Assembly (NCBI GenBank): GCA_025060195.1
Contig: JANXCQ010000002.1
Location: forward strand, 121,969-185,968
Reading direction: 5' to 3'
DNA: 64,000 nt
Source of the DNA: Gemmatales bacterium
GTDB taxonomy: Bacteria; Planctomycetota; Planctomycetia; Gemmatales; HRBIN36
The position numbers were made by a program, and so were the translations under genes. The notes under the pieces were generated by a model, which saw only the letters and a program-made list of their open reading frames with translations, made no database searches and was not told the origin of the DNA. The first letter of the stretch is position 1. The number at the start of each line of letters is the position of its first letter. Shown piece by piece: positions 33,978 through 42,631 of the stretch.

Positions 33978-35816
33978 ATGGTGCGAATCAGTATGAAGTT
34001 TCCAAGGCTCTGCTTGTTGCTGACGGCGAGTTTTTGGTTCGCGGTGTTGATCGTTCCGCTGGTGGCTCGCGACGCACGCACCGTCGAGAGCCGCATCTTG
34101 GAGGACCTGAAATACCTTGCGGGCGACGAATGTGAAGGTCGGGGCATTTACACCCAGGGGATCAATCGCGCCGCGGATTACCTGGCGGCAGAGCTGAAGA
34201 AATTGGGCCTGAAGCCCATCAGTGCGGAGACGGGTTACTTCCAGCCGTTTCGCATCGTCGGCCAAGCCAAGTTAGGCAAGGTGCATCAATTGGTGTTACA
34301 CGGCCCGCAAGGGCAGCGTATCACGCTCGAGCGCGGTAAACATTACCAGGTAGTGGCGTTCGGCAGTGCGGGTCAGGTGAAGGCGCCTGTCGTGTTTGCG
34401 GGCTTCGGCATCATTTCCAAGGAGCCGGCTTGGGATGACTTTGCTGGGTTGGACGTTGCGGGCAAAGTGGTGATCATGCTGCGGCGCTTGCCTCGTATGA
34501 GCCATGCGGAGGCGCCGATTTTCGTGGGCGGAGGCGACCATCCCGCGGCGGCATTGCAGAGTAAAGCGACGAACGCCGCTCTGCACAAGGCTGCCGCTGT
34601 GATCTTCGTCAACGATGCCGACCTGGCGGCCCAGAATAAGGATGAGTTGATGCCGTTTGATTACACGGCCCAGAGCCGCGAACCGGTTCAGGTGCCGATG
34701 GTGCATGTCAAGCGGGCGATAGTGGATAGGATGCTAGCCGCGGCAGGAACCGACCTGAAGACGTTAGAGGCCACAATATCCCGCGAAGCGCGGCCGAGGT
34801 CGCTGGCCATTCCGGGTTGGCAGGTCGAGCTGCAAGTGGAAATCGCACGCGAATATGTCACGTTGAAGAACGTGATTGGTGTCCTGGAGGGGAAGGGGCC
34901 GCTCGCGGAGGAAACGGTGATTATTGGGGCGCATTACGATCACCTCGGTTATGGGGAACGGGGCAGCTTGGCTCGAGGGGTCAGGGCGATTCATTACGGT
35001 GCGGATGATAACGCTTCGGGAACAGCCGCCGTGTTAGAGTTGGCTCGAAGGTTTGCGGAAATGCAGGATCGTCAGGGTCGGCGGCTCGTATTCATTTTCT
35101 TCTCGGGCGAAGAACAAGGTTTACTCGGTTCGCGACATTATTGCAACCATCCGGTATTTCCGTTAGAGAACACAGTGGTCATGGTGAATTTCGACATGGT
35201 CGGTCGGCTACGCGATGATAAGCTCACGGTGTACGGCACAGGAACGGCTAAGGGGTTCGATAAGCTTGTAGATGAGTTGGGCAAGAAGCACGGTTTCCAG
35301 ATCAGCAAGGTGGCGACGGGATTCGGTCCAAGCGACCACGCGGCGTTTTACGGTCGAAAGATTCCCGTGTTCCATTTCTTCACAGGGACACATCCACAGT
35401 ACCATCGTCCCACGGACACGGTGGATACTATCAACGTGGCGGGGATTCGTCGCATTGTAGATATGGGCGAGGAGTTGATTGCCCATCTCGCGACGGTGCG
35501 ACCGCGGCCTGAATACGTCGCCGTGGCTCAACCTGCGAAGCCGGGAGCAACGCCTGGACGCGGACCGCGTCTGGGCATCATGCCCAATTACGAAGACACG
35601 AAAGAAGGCGTGTTAGTCGAGGACGTGCTACCCGAAAGTCCTGCGGCGAAGGCCGGGATTCAACGCGGTGATCGCATTGTTGAGATTGCGGGCAAGCCCG
35701 TGAACCATCTGACGGCGTATATGGCTATCATGGCGGGTTTCAAAGCGGGTGATAAGATCGAAATCACCGTGCTCCGCGGCGAAAAGAAGCTGAAGCTGCA
35801 AGCCGAGCTACGTTAG
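33978..35816 (+). CDS. Secreted M28 family zinc peptidase with PDZ domain
   Basis: 612 aa. ATG 33978 follows GGAGG; the signal peptide is MVRISMKFPRLCLLLTASFW and on to VAR. Domains in order: an N-terminal M28 lobe, a protease-associated (PA) insert about residues 115-290 (VKAPVVFAGFGIIS, GKVVIMLRR), the catalytic core about 300-510, and a PDZ domain about 525-612 (GVLVEDVLPESPAAKAGIQRGD). Zinc ligands are visible: GAHYDHLG (His), GADDNASG (Asp), FSGEEQGLLGS (Glu-Glu pair), NFDMVGR (Asp) and HRPTDTVD (His). It should cleave N-terminal residues of peptides in the periplasm or outside. Monocistronic by spacing. Confidence 0.94.
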   Translation: MVRISMKFPRLCLLLTASFWFAVLIVPLVARDARTVESRILEDLKYLAGDECEGRGIYTQGINRAADYLAAELKKLGLKPISAETGYFQPFRIVGQAKLGKVHQLVLHGPQGQRITLERGKHYQVVAFGSAGQVKAPVVFAGFGIISKEPAWDDFAGLDVAGKVVIMLRRLPRMSHAEAPIFVGGGDHPAAALQSKATNAALHKAAAVIFVNDADLAAQNKDELMPFDYTAQSREPVQVPMVHVKRAIVDRMLAAAGTDLKTLEATISREARPRSLAIPGWQVELQVEIAREYVTLKNVIGVLEGKGPLAEETVIIGAHYDHLGYGERGSLARGVRAIHYGADDNASGTAAVLELARRFAEMQDRQGRRLVFIFFSGEEQGLLGSRHYCNHPVFPLENTVVMVNFDMVGRLRDDKLTVYGTGTAKGFDKLVDELGKKHGFQISKVATGFGPSDHAAFYGRKIPVFHFFTGTHPQYHRPTDTVDTINVAGIRRIVDMGEELIAHLATVRPRPEYVAVAQPAKPGATPGRGPRLGIMPNYEDTKEGVLVEDVLPESPAAKAGIQRGDRIVEIAGKPVNHLTAYMAIMAGFKAGDKIEITVLRGEKKLKLQAELR

Positions 35817-35940
35817 ATCCAACGTGCGAGCCTCGCCCGGCGAAGTTTGAAGTCGGGTTTCAGCCCTAGCGGTATTTCTACGCAGTTAACGTGAGGGCAC
35901 AAGGAAGCGGCAAAACGGCTGGGCGTCTGCGGAATCCGCT

Positions 35941-37011
35941 TTACCCCCGAGCGTTGAGCGGCACGCTCGGATCATCGGCGACGTTGATCCAAATGTGCAC
36001 GTGCGGCGTACCGCGGAAGTACCACACGAATGCCGGGCCTTCGAGGCGCCAGTTGTCCCATTCGCCATCATCGCCGAGGTCGCCTTCCTTATAGAACGCG
36101 AGGTGACACTTGTCGAGTCCGCCGTGCTTCTTCAAGCATTCCATGACCTCGTCTTGGTCTTCTTTCCGGTAGGGTTCGAGCAAGCAGCGCAACACTTGTT
36201 CCAGCTGGGCCTTCTGGTCGCGGGTCAGTTCCGAGCACGGAATGCCGGGAAATTTCCCCTTGGGTCCCTGGAAAGGCACGCGCGATTCCGGTGGTCGGCG
36301 GTCCACCAGAGCAAGCTTCTTTTGGCGCTCATCGAGCATTTGGTACACCTTATTGGCTTCAACCGCCTGATGCCAAAAAACGTTCCCTGGATGTCCCACT
36401 TTCTCATAAAAACCACTGGCCGCATGCCCATGAAAGATCGGGCCGCCGAAGGCCACGTGGGCCTCGCTGTTGCCATCGCAGCGAATTGTCAGATGCCGGC
36501 CCGTCATGACGAACATAAACTTGTCTTCCCCGGGCCGACCAAAGATCGCGATATTCTGGTCGGAACCCCAAGGCCGGCCACCCGTGTCATCGCGGAGTTG
36601 TTTGTCAATTTTTTCGACCCAATCGGGGTTGAAAATGTTGCAGAAAATTTTGCGAATGATGTCGCGTTGCTCGGCAGTGAAGAAATCACTAGCAATCGCC
36701 GGTCGAGTGATGTGCCAATTGTTCGAGACGTGGGTTCGGAGCAAACCACGTTGCGGATCCTTGTAATCCCAAGGGAAGCAGATTACTTTCTTCTGTTCGG
36801 GCGTAAGTTTCTCATAAAGGACTTGAACCAGCGATTCGGCTTGGCTGGTAGGTTTTGGCGCGGCATGCACTTTCGGAACTGCGAAGCCTTCGACGCTCAC
36901 CACTGCCACTGTAGCGACACTGGCTTGCCAAAGAAAATCGCGGCGGCTCAGTTCACCGCTCTCCCAAGCCTCGCAGTCCGGGCAGACGACAGGCTTCTTC
37001 TCGGCGGCCAT
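35941..37011 (-). CDS. Tat-exported DUF3500-like protein
   Basis: 356 aa. ATG 37011 follows AGGAGG. A twin-arginine signal is clear: SRRDFLWQASVATVAVVSVE, then a VPKVHA cleavage region. Ahead of it a short Cys pair (CPDCEAWE) occurs. The mature part shows the LTPEQKKVICFPWDYKDPQRG, WHITRPAIASDFFTAEQRDI, FGRPGEDKFMFVMTGRHLTIRCDGNS and VAFGGPIFHGHAASGFYEK segments that I associate with DUF3500 proteins, and ends with a conserved FVWYFRGTPHVHIWINVAD. Function is unknown; the Tat route suggests a folded, possibly cofactor- or metal-bearing periplasmic protein (His-rich motifs HGHA and HVHIW). Confidence 0.8.
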   Translation of the reverse strand: MAAEKKPVVCPDCEAWESGELSRRDFLWQASVATVAVVSVEGFAVPKVHAAPKPTSQAESLVQVLYEKLTPEQKKVICFPWDYKDPQRGLLRTHVSNNWHITRPAIASDFFTAEQRDIIRKIFCNIFNPDWVEKIDKQLRDDTGGRPWGSDQNIAIFGRPGEDKFMFVMTGRHLTIRCDGNSEAHVAFGGPIFHGHAASGFYEKVGHPGNVFWHQAVEANKVYQMLDERQKKLALVDRRPPESRVPFQGPKGKFPGIPCSELTRDQKAQLEQVLRCLLEPYRKEDQDEVMECLKKHGGLDKCHLAFYKEGDLGDDGEWDNWRLEGPAFVWYFRGTPHVHIWINVADDPSVPLNARG

Positions 37012-37276
37012 GATGCACCTCCTTTTGATTTTGGAGAACCCTTTGGCAAATAGCAACCGCTCCAATTTTCCTTGAAGTCGAGGCAGGCAGTTATGCCGAT
37101 CGAGTAATTTCTTAGCCTAGGACTCGCCAGTGAAAAATTCTATTGGGCCGATTATGAAAAATCGCTGAGTAAACGAATTGCCCCACTGCCGTTTTGAGGA
37201 AGTGGCGAACCAGCTCAATCAGGAGGAGAATTGAGGTTGTACGAAATCATGGAACGATTTATAATTCAGCTAAAGA

Positions 37277-39013
37277 ATGGCATCATCACGCGAAATAGGG
37301 CAGCACCTTCAAGCCGTGCATCCGCGGATTTTGGTCTTGCAAAGTTCGCCTCAAACCGGCCCGCTGCTGGCCCAGCCGGGCGAAGTTGAATACGTATATG
37401 CCGACAGTTTGCCCCAAGCAATGGCCTTACTCAAGCAAGGGCACGTGGTAGGCGTTTTGACCGATGTTCGCGACATCAACTGCCTCGAACAGGGCGAAGT
37501 TTTCTTGCAGGCCCATCGGATTCTGGAACTCTTGGAAGATGGCGTAGCGGTCGTAGATGAGAATTGGCGTATCATCTGGGCCAATTCGCGGTTTCGCTCC
37601 TGGTGCATAGGGCCTGCCGATGAGACGCGCTTTTATGATGCTCTGGGCTCGCCTGAAATTCTCGGACCTGAATACAGCCCGTTTCATGCTGCCTGGCAAC
37701 AGGGACGGGCCGTTACCTGCTTGCGGACAAACCAAGGTCGGTTTCTCGAAATTGTCATTACGCCTTTAGACGCGCCAGCTGGGCCGGGCAAGCAGTTCCT
37801 GGTGCTGGGTCGAGATGTCACCCACGAGCGGCAACGTCAACAAAAGCTCGACGCCATTCACCAGGCAGGGCGCGAACTCGCGGCGTTGTCTCCCGAGCAA
37901 CTCGCCCGCATGACCCCCGCAGAACGCATCGAGCTACTCAAACAGAACATCCTCCGCTATACGCACGATCTGCTGCACTACGATGTCATCGAAGTGCGCT
38001 TGCTCGACCCCAGGACGGGAAAGTTAGAATTGCTCGTCGCCGAAGGCATCACCCCCGAGGCAGCCCAACGCGAACTATATGCGAGACCCCAAGGCAACGG
38101 CATCACAGGATTCGTGGCCAGCACGGGCAAAAGTTACCTTTGTCCCGACACCAGCCATGATCCCCTTTACTTAGAGGGGGCCCGCGGCGCCCGCAGTTCG
38201 CTTACCGTACCTCTCCTGTTTCAGGACCGCGTGGTCGGCACCTTCAACGTGGAAAGTCCCAAACCCAATGCGTTCACCGAAGAAGACCAGCAGTTTCTCG
38301 AAATCTTCTGTCGCGAAATCGCGCAGGCCATTCATACCCTAGAGCTACTAGTGGCCGAAAAGCGCGAAACTGTCAGTCAATCACTCGATTTGATTCGTCG
38401 CGACCTGGCCCTCCCATTAGACGCTATCTTGATTGATGCGGCTACTCTTCTGGAACGTTACATTGGCCATGATGATGAAGTGGTTGAAAAACTTCAGCGG
38501 ATTCAACAGCACGCACGCTTGATTCAAGAGTGCCTGATTCGCGTGGGAGAAGTGATGACGCCCGCACCCGCTCCTGCGGAAGTAAGCAATCACCCTATCC
38601 GCGGGCTGCGTGTCCTCGTAGTCGATAGTGAAGAACGCGTACGCCGCGCTGCCCACAGTTTATTAGAGCGCTTTGGTTGTCGTGTCGAGACGGCCCGCAC
38701 GGGACGCGAGGCCCTCTCCCTGGCCCGCCTCCACACGTATGACGTTATCGTCGCCGATATTCGACCACCAGACTACGAAGACGGCTTTGAACTGTGTCAG
38801 CAATTCCGCCAAATTCAACCGCAGACCCACATAGTTCTTATGACTGGTTTCGGCTACGATGCCCGACACACGCTGATTCGCTCGCAACAGGCAGGACTGA
38901 TCGCGGGGAAATTGTTCAAACCCTTCCGCGTCGAACAATTGCTGAGCCTCCTAGAGTCTCTACCGCGTCGTTCTAGCGTCCCGAACGAACGAACGCAGGT
39001 GCCCGCGGTGTAA
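37277..39013 (+). CDS. PAS-GAF-receiver signalling protein
   Basis: 578 aa, cytoplasmic. After about 60 residues of receiver-like or linker sequence comes a PAS domain (LLEDGVAVVDENWRIIWANSRFRSW, about 80-190). A GAF domain follows (about 220-360), with RPQGNGITGFVASTGKSYLC and SSLTVPLLFQDRVVGTFNVES. A helical region (ETVSQSLDLIRRDLALPLDA) resembles a histidine-kinase dimerisation helix, but no kinase ATPase domain follows. The C-terminal receiver domain (about 440-560) has LRVLVVDSEERVRRAA, the phospho-acceptor strand DVIVADIRPPD, VLMTGFG and the LFKPF Lys. It is likely phosphorylated by a separate kinase; the output is unknown. Confidence 0.88.
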   Translation: MASSREIGQHLQAVHPRILVLQSSPQTGPLLAQPGEVEYVYADSLPQAMALLKQGHVVGVLTDVRDINCLEQGEVFLQAHRILELLEDGVAVVDENWRIIWANSRFRSWCIGPADETRFYDALGSPEILGPEYSPFHAAWQQGRAVTCLRTNQGRFLEIVITPLDAPAGPGKQFLVLGRDVTHERQRQQKLDAIHQAGRELAALSPEQLARMTPAERIELLKQNILRYTHDLLHYDVIEVRLLDPRTGKLELLVAEGITPEAAQRELYARPQGNGITGFVASTGKSYLCPDTSHDPLYLEGARGARSSLTVPLLFQDRVVGTFNVESPKPNAFTEEDQQFLEIFCREIAQAIHTLELLVAEKRETVSQSLDLIRRDLALPLDAILIDAATLLERYIGHDDEVVEKLQRIQQHARLIQECLIRVGEVMTPAPAPAEVSNHPIRGLRVLVVDSEERVRRAAHSLLERFGCRVETARTGREALSLARLHTYDVIVADIRPPDYEDGFELCQQFRQIQPQTHIVLMTGFGYDARHTLIRSQQAGLIAGKLFKPFRVEQLLSLLESLPRRSSVPNERTQVPAV

Positions 39014-39051
39014 CATCAAAGCCCGCAAGTACCATCCGCCTCAAAAATCCC

Positions 39052-39573
39052 ATGCTGCCCCCTTCCAGCGATTCTCCTGTCGGCCTGACCCATTTCGACG
39101 AGCAAGGCGGCAGCCGCATGGTCAATACTTCCTCCAAGCCCGAGACCTTGCGCTGGGCCCGAGCGTCTGCGCGCGTGCGGCTGCATCCACAGACCGCCCA
39201 CACTATCCGCCGCCGAGAGGTAGCCAAAGGCGACGTTTTGGCAGTGGCCCAACTCGCGGCTATCCAAGCCGCCAAACAAACACCCTTCCTCATCCCACTA
39301 TGTCACCCCTTACCCATCACTTCGGTGGAAGTGCACTTCCATTGGCTGGGCGAAGACGTGCTCCACATTGAAGCCTGCGTCAGCTGTGTCGGCCGAACCG
39401 GCGTAGAAATGGAAGCGCTCACCGCCGTCGCCGTCGCTGCCCTGACCGTGTATGACATGTGCAAATCGCTCGACCGCACCATCGTCATTGAACGTATCCA
39501 GCTAGAAGAAAAAGCAGGCGGCCAATCCGGACATTTCCTGCGACCCAGCGACTGCCTCGACCCGAATCGTTAG
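39052..39573 (+). CDS. moaC: Cyclic pyranopterin monophosphate synthase MoaC
   Basis: 173 aa, second step of molybdenum cofactor synthesis, acting after MoaA. Diagnostic segments: LTHFDEQGGSRMVNTSSKPET near the start, VAKGDVLAVAQLAAIQAAKQT, IPLCHPLPITSVEVHF, CVGRTGVEMEALTAVAVAALTVYDMCKSLD, and the end-motif GGQSGHF. The catalytic Lys (in MCKSLD) and the VEMEAL segment are intact. It lies 38 bp after the PAS-GAF-receiver gene and no other moa gene is in view. The length matches the family, with a short extra N-terminal stretch. Confidence 0.96.
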   Translation: MLPPSSDSPVGLTHFDEQGGSRMVNTSSKPETLRWARASARVRLHPQTAHTIRRREVAKGDVLAVAQLAAIQAAKQTPFLIPLCHPLPITSVEVHFHWLGEDVLHIEACVSCVGRTGVEMEALTAVAVAALTVYDMCKSLDRTIVIERIQLEEKAGGQSGHFLRPSDCLDPNR

Positions 39574-39702
39574 CTCCATTCCTGGGGTTTCGCGGTTGCG
39601 CTGGTCCGCTCAATCGTGACAAAGTCATTCTTGCCGCGGTGTTTTTCTTTAGCTAAAATCAATTCAGATACAATTGAAACTTCTAAATAGACGAGTTACA
39701 TT

Positions 39703-40716
39703 ATGACCGCTGGGCTACTGCTACCCACTCACCAACATTACCGAGGCCTTCCCTCACTTGAGGCCGTCGCTCAATTAGTCGCTGACGACCTGCACCAAGT
39801 TGAACAACTGTTCCAACATGAAATCCGCAGCACAATCCCCGAAGTTCAAGCTGTGTTAGATCAGATACGCTTTTATCGGGGCAAGCGACTCCGACCGTTA
39901 TTACTACTGTTAGCCGCAAAGGTAGTTGGGCCTATCCAACCCGAGCATCACCTCTTAGCGGCAGTTCTGGAAATGATCCACACGGCCACCCTGATCCACG
40001 ATGATATCCTGGACGGTGCGCAGTTACGTCGCCACCAAGTCACAGTCCATGTCAACTGGGGCGTGCCCGCGGCAGTGTTAGCGGGGGACTTCCTATTTAG
40101 CCACGCCTTCACCTTGGCTAGTTACACTCGCAGCACGCGGGCCTGTCAACTCATCGGTCAAGTCACCAATCGCATTTGCGAAGGAGAAATGTACCAAACG
40201 TTACGGCAGCAACACTTCGATTTATCGGAGGAAGATTACTTCCGGATCATCTGTGCTAAGACCGCCGAACTCACCAGCTTGGCCTGCCGACTCGGCGCCA
40301 TCTTCGCTCAGGCGCAAGCAGACCAGGAACAAGCTTTAGCTGATTATGGCCTGCATCTAGGACTAGCCTTCCAAATCGCCGACGACATACTTGACCTAAT
40401 CGGCAACGAGCAGCGCCTCGGCAAGTCTCTAGGTACCGATTGGATATTAGGCAAGCCCACCCTACCCGTAATTTACTGGCGTGATCGACTTACTGCCGAA
40501 CAGCGAAATTACTATATCCAAGCTTGGCAGCAAAGTAGGCTAGCCTTGTCAGAATTACGCGCGTTACTGAGAGAATCCGGCGCTCTTTCCGCGGCCTGGG
40601 AACGTGCCGAGCATCATGTTCAACTTGCGAAAAAGGCCCTCGATTTCCTCCCACAGAGCGCAGAAACGGAAGCACTTCACGCCTTGGCACGATTTACCAT
40701 TGACCGCACCTTCTGA
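39703..40716 (+). CDS. Polyprenyl diphosphate synthase (trans type)
   Basis: 337 aa, the chain-elongating prenyltransferase that makes the side chain of quinones or other long isoprenoids. The first Asp-rich motif is LIHDDILDGAQLRRHQVTVH and the second FQIADDILDLIGNEQRLGK. RFYRGKRLRPLLLLLAAK supplies the IPP-binding Gly-Lys-x-x-Arg motif. The N-terminal part (VEQLFQHEIRSTIPEVQ) resembles octaprenyl/heptaprenyl synthases (IspB/HepT) rather than short-chain FPP synthase. No small residues mark a particular chain length. The gene stands alone in this region. Confidence 0.93.
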   Translation: MTAGLLLPTHQHYRGLPSLEAVAQLVADDLHQVEQLFQHEIRSTIPEVQAVLDQIRFYRGKRLRPLLLLLAAKVVGPIQPEHHLLAAVLEMIHTATLIHDDILDGAQLRRHQVTVHVNWGVPAAVLAGDFLFSHAFTLASYTRSTRACQLIGQVTNRICEGEMYQTLRQQHFDLSEEDYFRIICAKTAELTSLACRLGAIFAQAQADQEQALADYGLHLGLAFQIADDILDLIGNEQRLGKSLGTDWILGKPTLPVIYWRDRLTAEQRNYYIQAWQQSRLALSELRALLRESGALSAAWERAEHHVQLAKKALDFLPQSAETEALHALARFTIDRTF

Positions 40717-40943
40717 GTTTAGGTTAATAGTTACTAGCTTGTGGATTCAAGGGATTAGTTGGTAAGATGCAAATCTACCACCAAGATTCTGGTTCTGATC
40801 GGCTCCTCAGCAGTTGCAACCTCTCACTTTGCGAGCAATAGTTAGTAGTGGAGGCGGCATAAGCCTGATTCGAGCTCGCTGACATTGTAAGCCGAGCCAT
40901 CAGGTTTGGTGTCTTTCCCCTTCCAGGACAAGGAGGCCTGTCC

Positions 40944-41411
40944 ATGATACGCTCACTAAGCACTCCCATCGTTTGTTTAGTTTCCGCAAGTTGGCTCCTA
41001 GCCCAGCCCTCAACCAATGGAACTAATCATTCGCCGGTACCTCAATACTTATCTCCAATAGCGTCGAACCATCTTACCTTACAAAATCCTCAGTCCGACT
41101 CTCATACCGCGCCGACCATGCCGCCCGAGCCTGTGCCTAGTTATCGAATTCCCGTTCCGGCTCACGGCATGATCGGAACGCCTCCGCTACCGCCGCATGC
41201 CTGGCCCACATATGCCCCTTACAATAACTATTCTCGCGTGGCTTATCCTATCTGCTATCCTTACGAAGCATTTCCTTATTTCGGGCCTTTTTATCCCTTC
41301 CCGAAAGTCCCGCTCGGGTGGCGTGCCGTGAAGCTGGAATGGAATGACGGCTTCTGGTTCCTCAGCACTCATGGCCAACGCTATGACTACTGGGTACTAC
41401 GTTTCTGGTAA
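40944..41411 (+). CDS. Small secreted Pro/Tyr-rich protein
   Basis: 155 aa with a signal peptide (MIRSLSTPIVCLVSASWLLA). ATG 40944 follows AGGAGG. The mature N-terminal half is Pro/Ser/Thr-rich and disordered. A Tyr/Pro/Phe-rich stretch (PYEAFPYFGPFYPFPKVP) precedes the terminal WFLSTHGQRYDYWVLRFW. No enzyme motif is seen. The composition suggests a surface-exposed or structural protein. I do not recognise the family. Confidence 0.65.
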   Translation: MIRSLSTPIVCLVSASWLLAQPSTNGTNHSPVPQYLSPIASNHLTLQNPQSDSHTAPTMPPEPVPSYRIPVPAHGMIGTPPLPPHAWPTYAPYNNYSRVAYPICYPYEAFPYFGPFYPFPKVPLGWRAVKLEWNDGFWFLSTHGQRYDYWVLRFW

Positions 41412-41486
41412 CCGCTTAGATAAGGTTCCTTCGGTCTAAATTGATCATAAACCATCTAATCGTCTCGGCTAACCAAAGGGATTGAT

Positions 41487-42554
41487 ATGAAACACAATCT
41501 AATCAATGCCATAGTAGCCCCTTTAGGATTGTTGGTCTCGATAATTATCTCGGTAAATGGCTCGGTCGCGCAGCCACGTAAGAAATGGTCCTGGTGTGGT
41601 ATTTATCCAACAGTGCTTACCCCTTGGCGGTGCGACGGTAGCGTCGATGAGGATGCCCTGCGCCGACAAATTATCTATCAGTTAGACGGCGGTGTCCACG
41701 GTATCCTCGTGTTGGGCACTCTCGGCGAAGGCGATTACGCTACTATGAACGAACGGGCTGCCGTGATCCGCACCGCAGTCGCTACGGTTCAAGGCCGCGT
41801 TCCCGTAGTCGTGGGCGTGCACACAGCAGACATTCAGGACGCTCTTCAAAAAGCTCGTCAAGCGCAAACCTTAGGAGCGGATGCATTGTTAGTCAAATAT
41901 ATTGGCGACCCCTGCCCAGAATCACACCGAATCTTGAGATTTTATGAACACCTTAGCCAGGCGCAGATCCTGCCGATTTTCTACTATCATTTTCCTGGCC
42001 AGACCGGCGTATACTTATCACCGCATGACTTAGCCAAAATTCTTAGTTTGCCCAATGTAATCGGAATCAAGACCTCGACTTTAGATTTAGCAGAGACACG
42101 TGCCCTCATCTGGCTAACGCGAAATCAAAACAAAGTGTTTCTAAGCGGAACGGCCCTGAACCTCACTCAATACTTAGAGGCGGGAGGCCATGGTGCGATG
42201 TGCCCTGAGGCCGCGATTCTTCCTTGTCACACCGTGGCCGTCTATCACGCCTATTGGCAGGGAGCGACGACGTTGGCACGCACCTGGCAACGGCAACTGT
42301 TCGTCATCGCTCCCTTATTGCGCGACGGTCCCACGCCTGTATGCTTAGCACGCCACGTAGTCATGTTTGCTCAAGACCGAGACATAAGTATTCCCGTAGG
42401 CCCAGATACCGGCCAAGCCCGTCTCAAGGCGACGCTCAACGAGCTGGGCATCTGTATGAATGCCACCGTTAAATGTCCCTTGCCCCCCTTAGATGTTCAT
42501 GACCGCATCAAGGTGCGCCTTGCCGTCGCTCGCATTCGCTGCATGACGAATTAG
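41487..42554 (+). CDS. Exported DapA/N-acetylneuraminate-lyase-like protein
   Basis: 355 aa of the DHDPS/NAL superfamily of Schiff-base TIM-barrel lyases and synthases. VLTPWRCDGSVDEDALRRQI, GVHGILVLGTLGEGDYATMN and VVVGVHTADIQDALQKARQA are standard. The catalytic Tyr is in IFYYHFPGQTG, and the Schiff-base Lys in VIGIKTSTLD. Unusual for this cytosolic family is an N-terminal hydrophobic segment, LINAIVAPLGLLVSIIISVNGSVAQ, which looks like a Sec signal peptide ending at SVAQ. The second half of the active site (GTALNLTQYLEAGG) is typical. Substrate is unknown; the product may act on extracellular 2-oxo sugar acids. An alternative is that the hydrophobic stretch is a mis-assigned start, but no downstream ATG fits better. 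Confidence 0.8.
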   Translation: MKHNLINAIVAPLGLLVSIIISVNGSVAQPRKKWSWCGIYPTVLTPWRCDGSVDEDALRRQIIYQLDGGVHGILVLGTLGEGDYATMNERAAVIRTAVATVQGRVPVVVGVHTADIQDALQKARQAQTLGADALLVKYIGDPCPESHRILRFYEHLSQAQILPIFYYHFPGQTGVYLSPHDLAKILSLPNVIGIKTSTLDLAETRALIWLTRNQNKVFLSGTALNLTQYLEAGGHGAMCPEAAILPCHTVAVYHAYWQGATTLARTWQRQLFVIAPLLRDGPTPVCLARHVVMFAQDRDISIPVGPDTGQARLKATLNELGICMNATVKCPLPPLDVHDRIKVRLAVARIRCMTN

Positions 42555-42631
42555 GAACTAAGTACTATAGCGGAGATGGATCGCCTCGATGGTTTGCCTT
42601 TTAGATGTTAGTGGAGTCTCCCACTGCCAGT

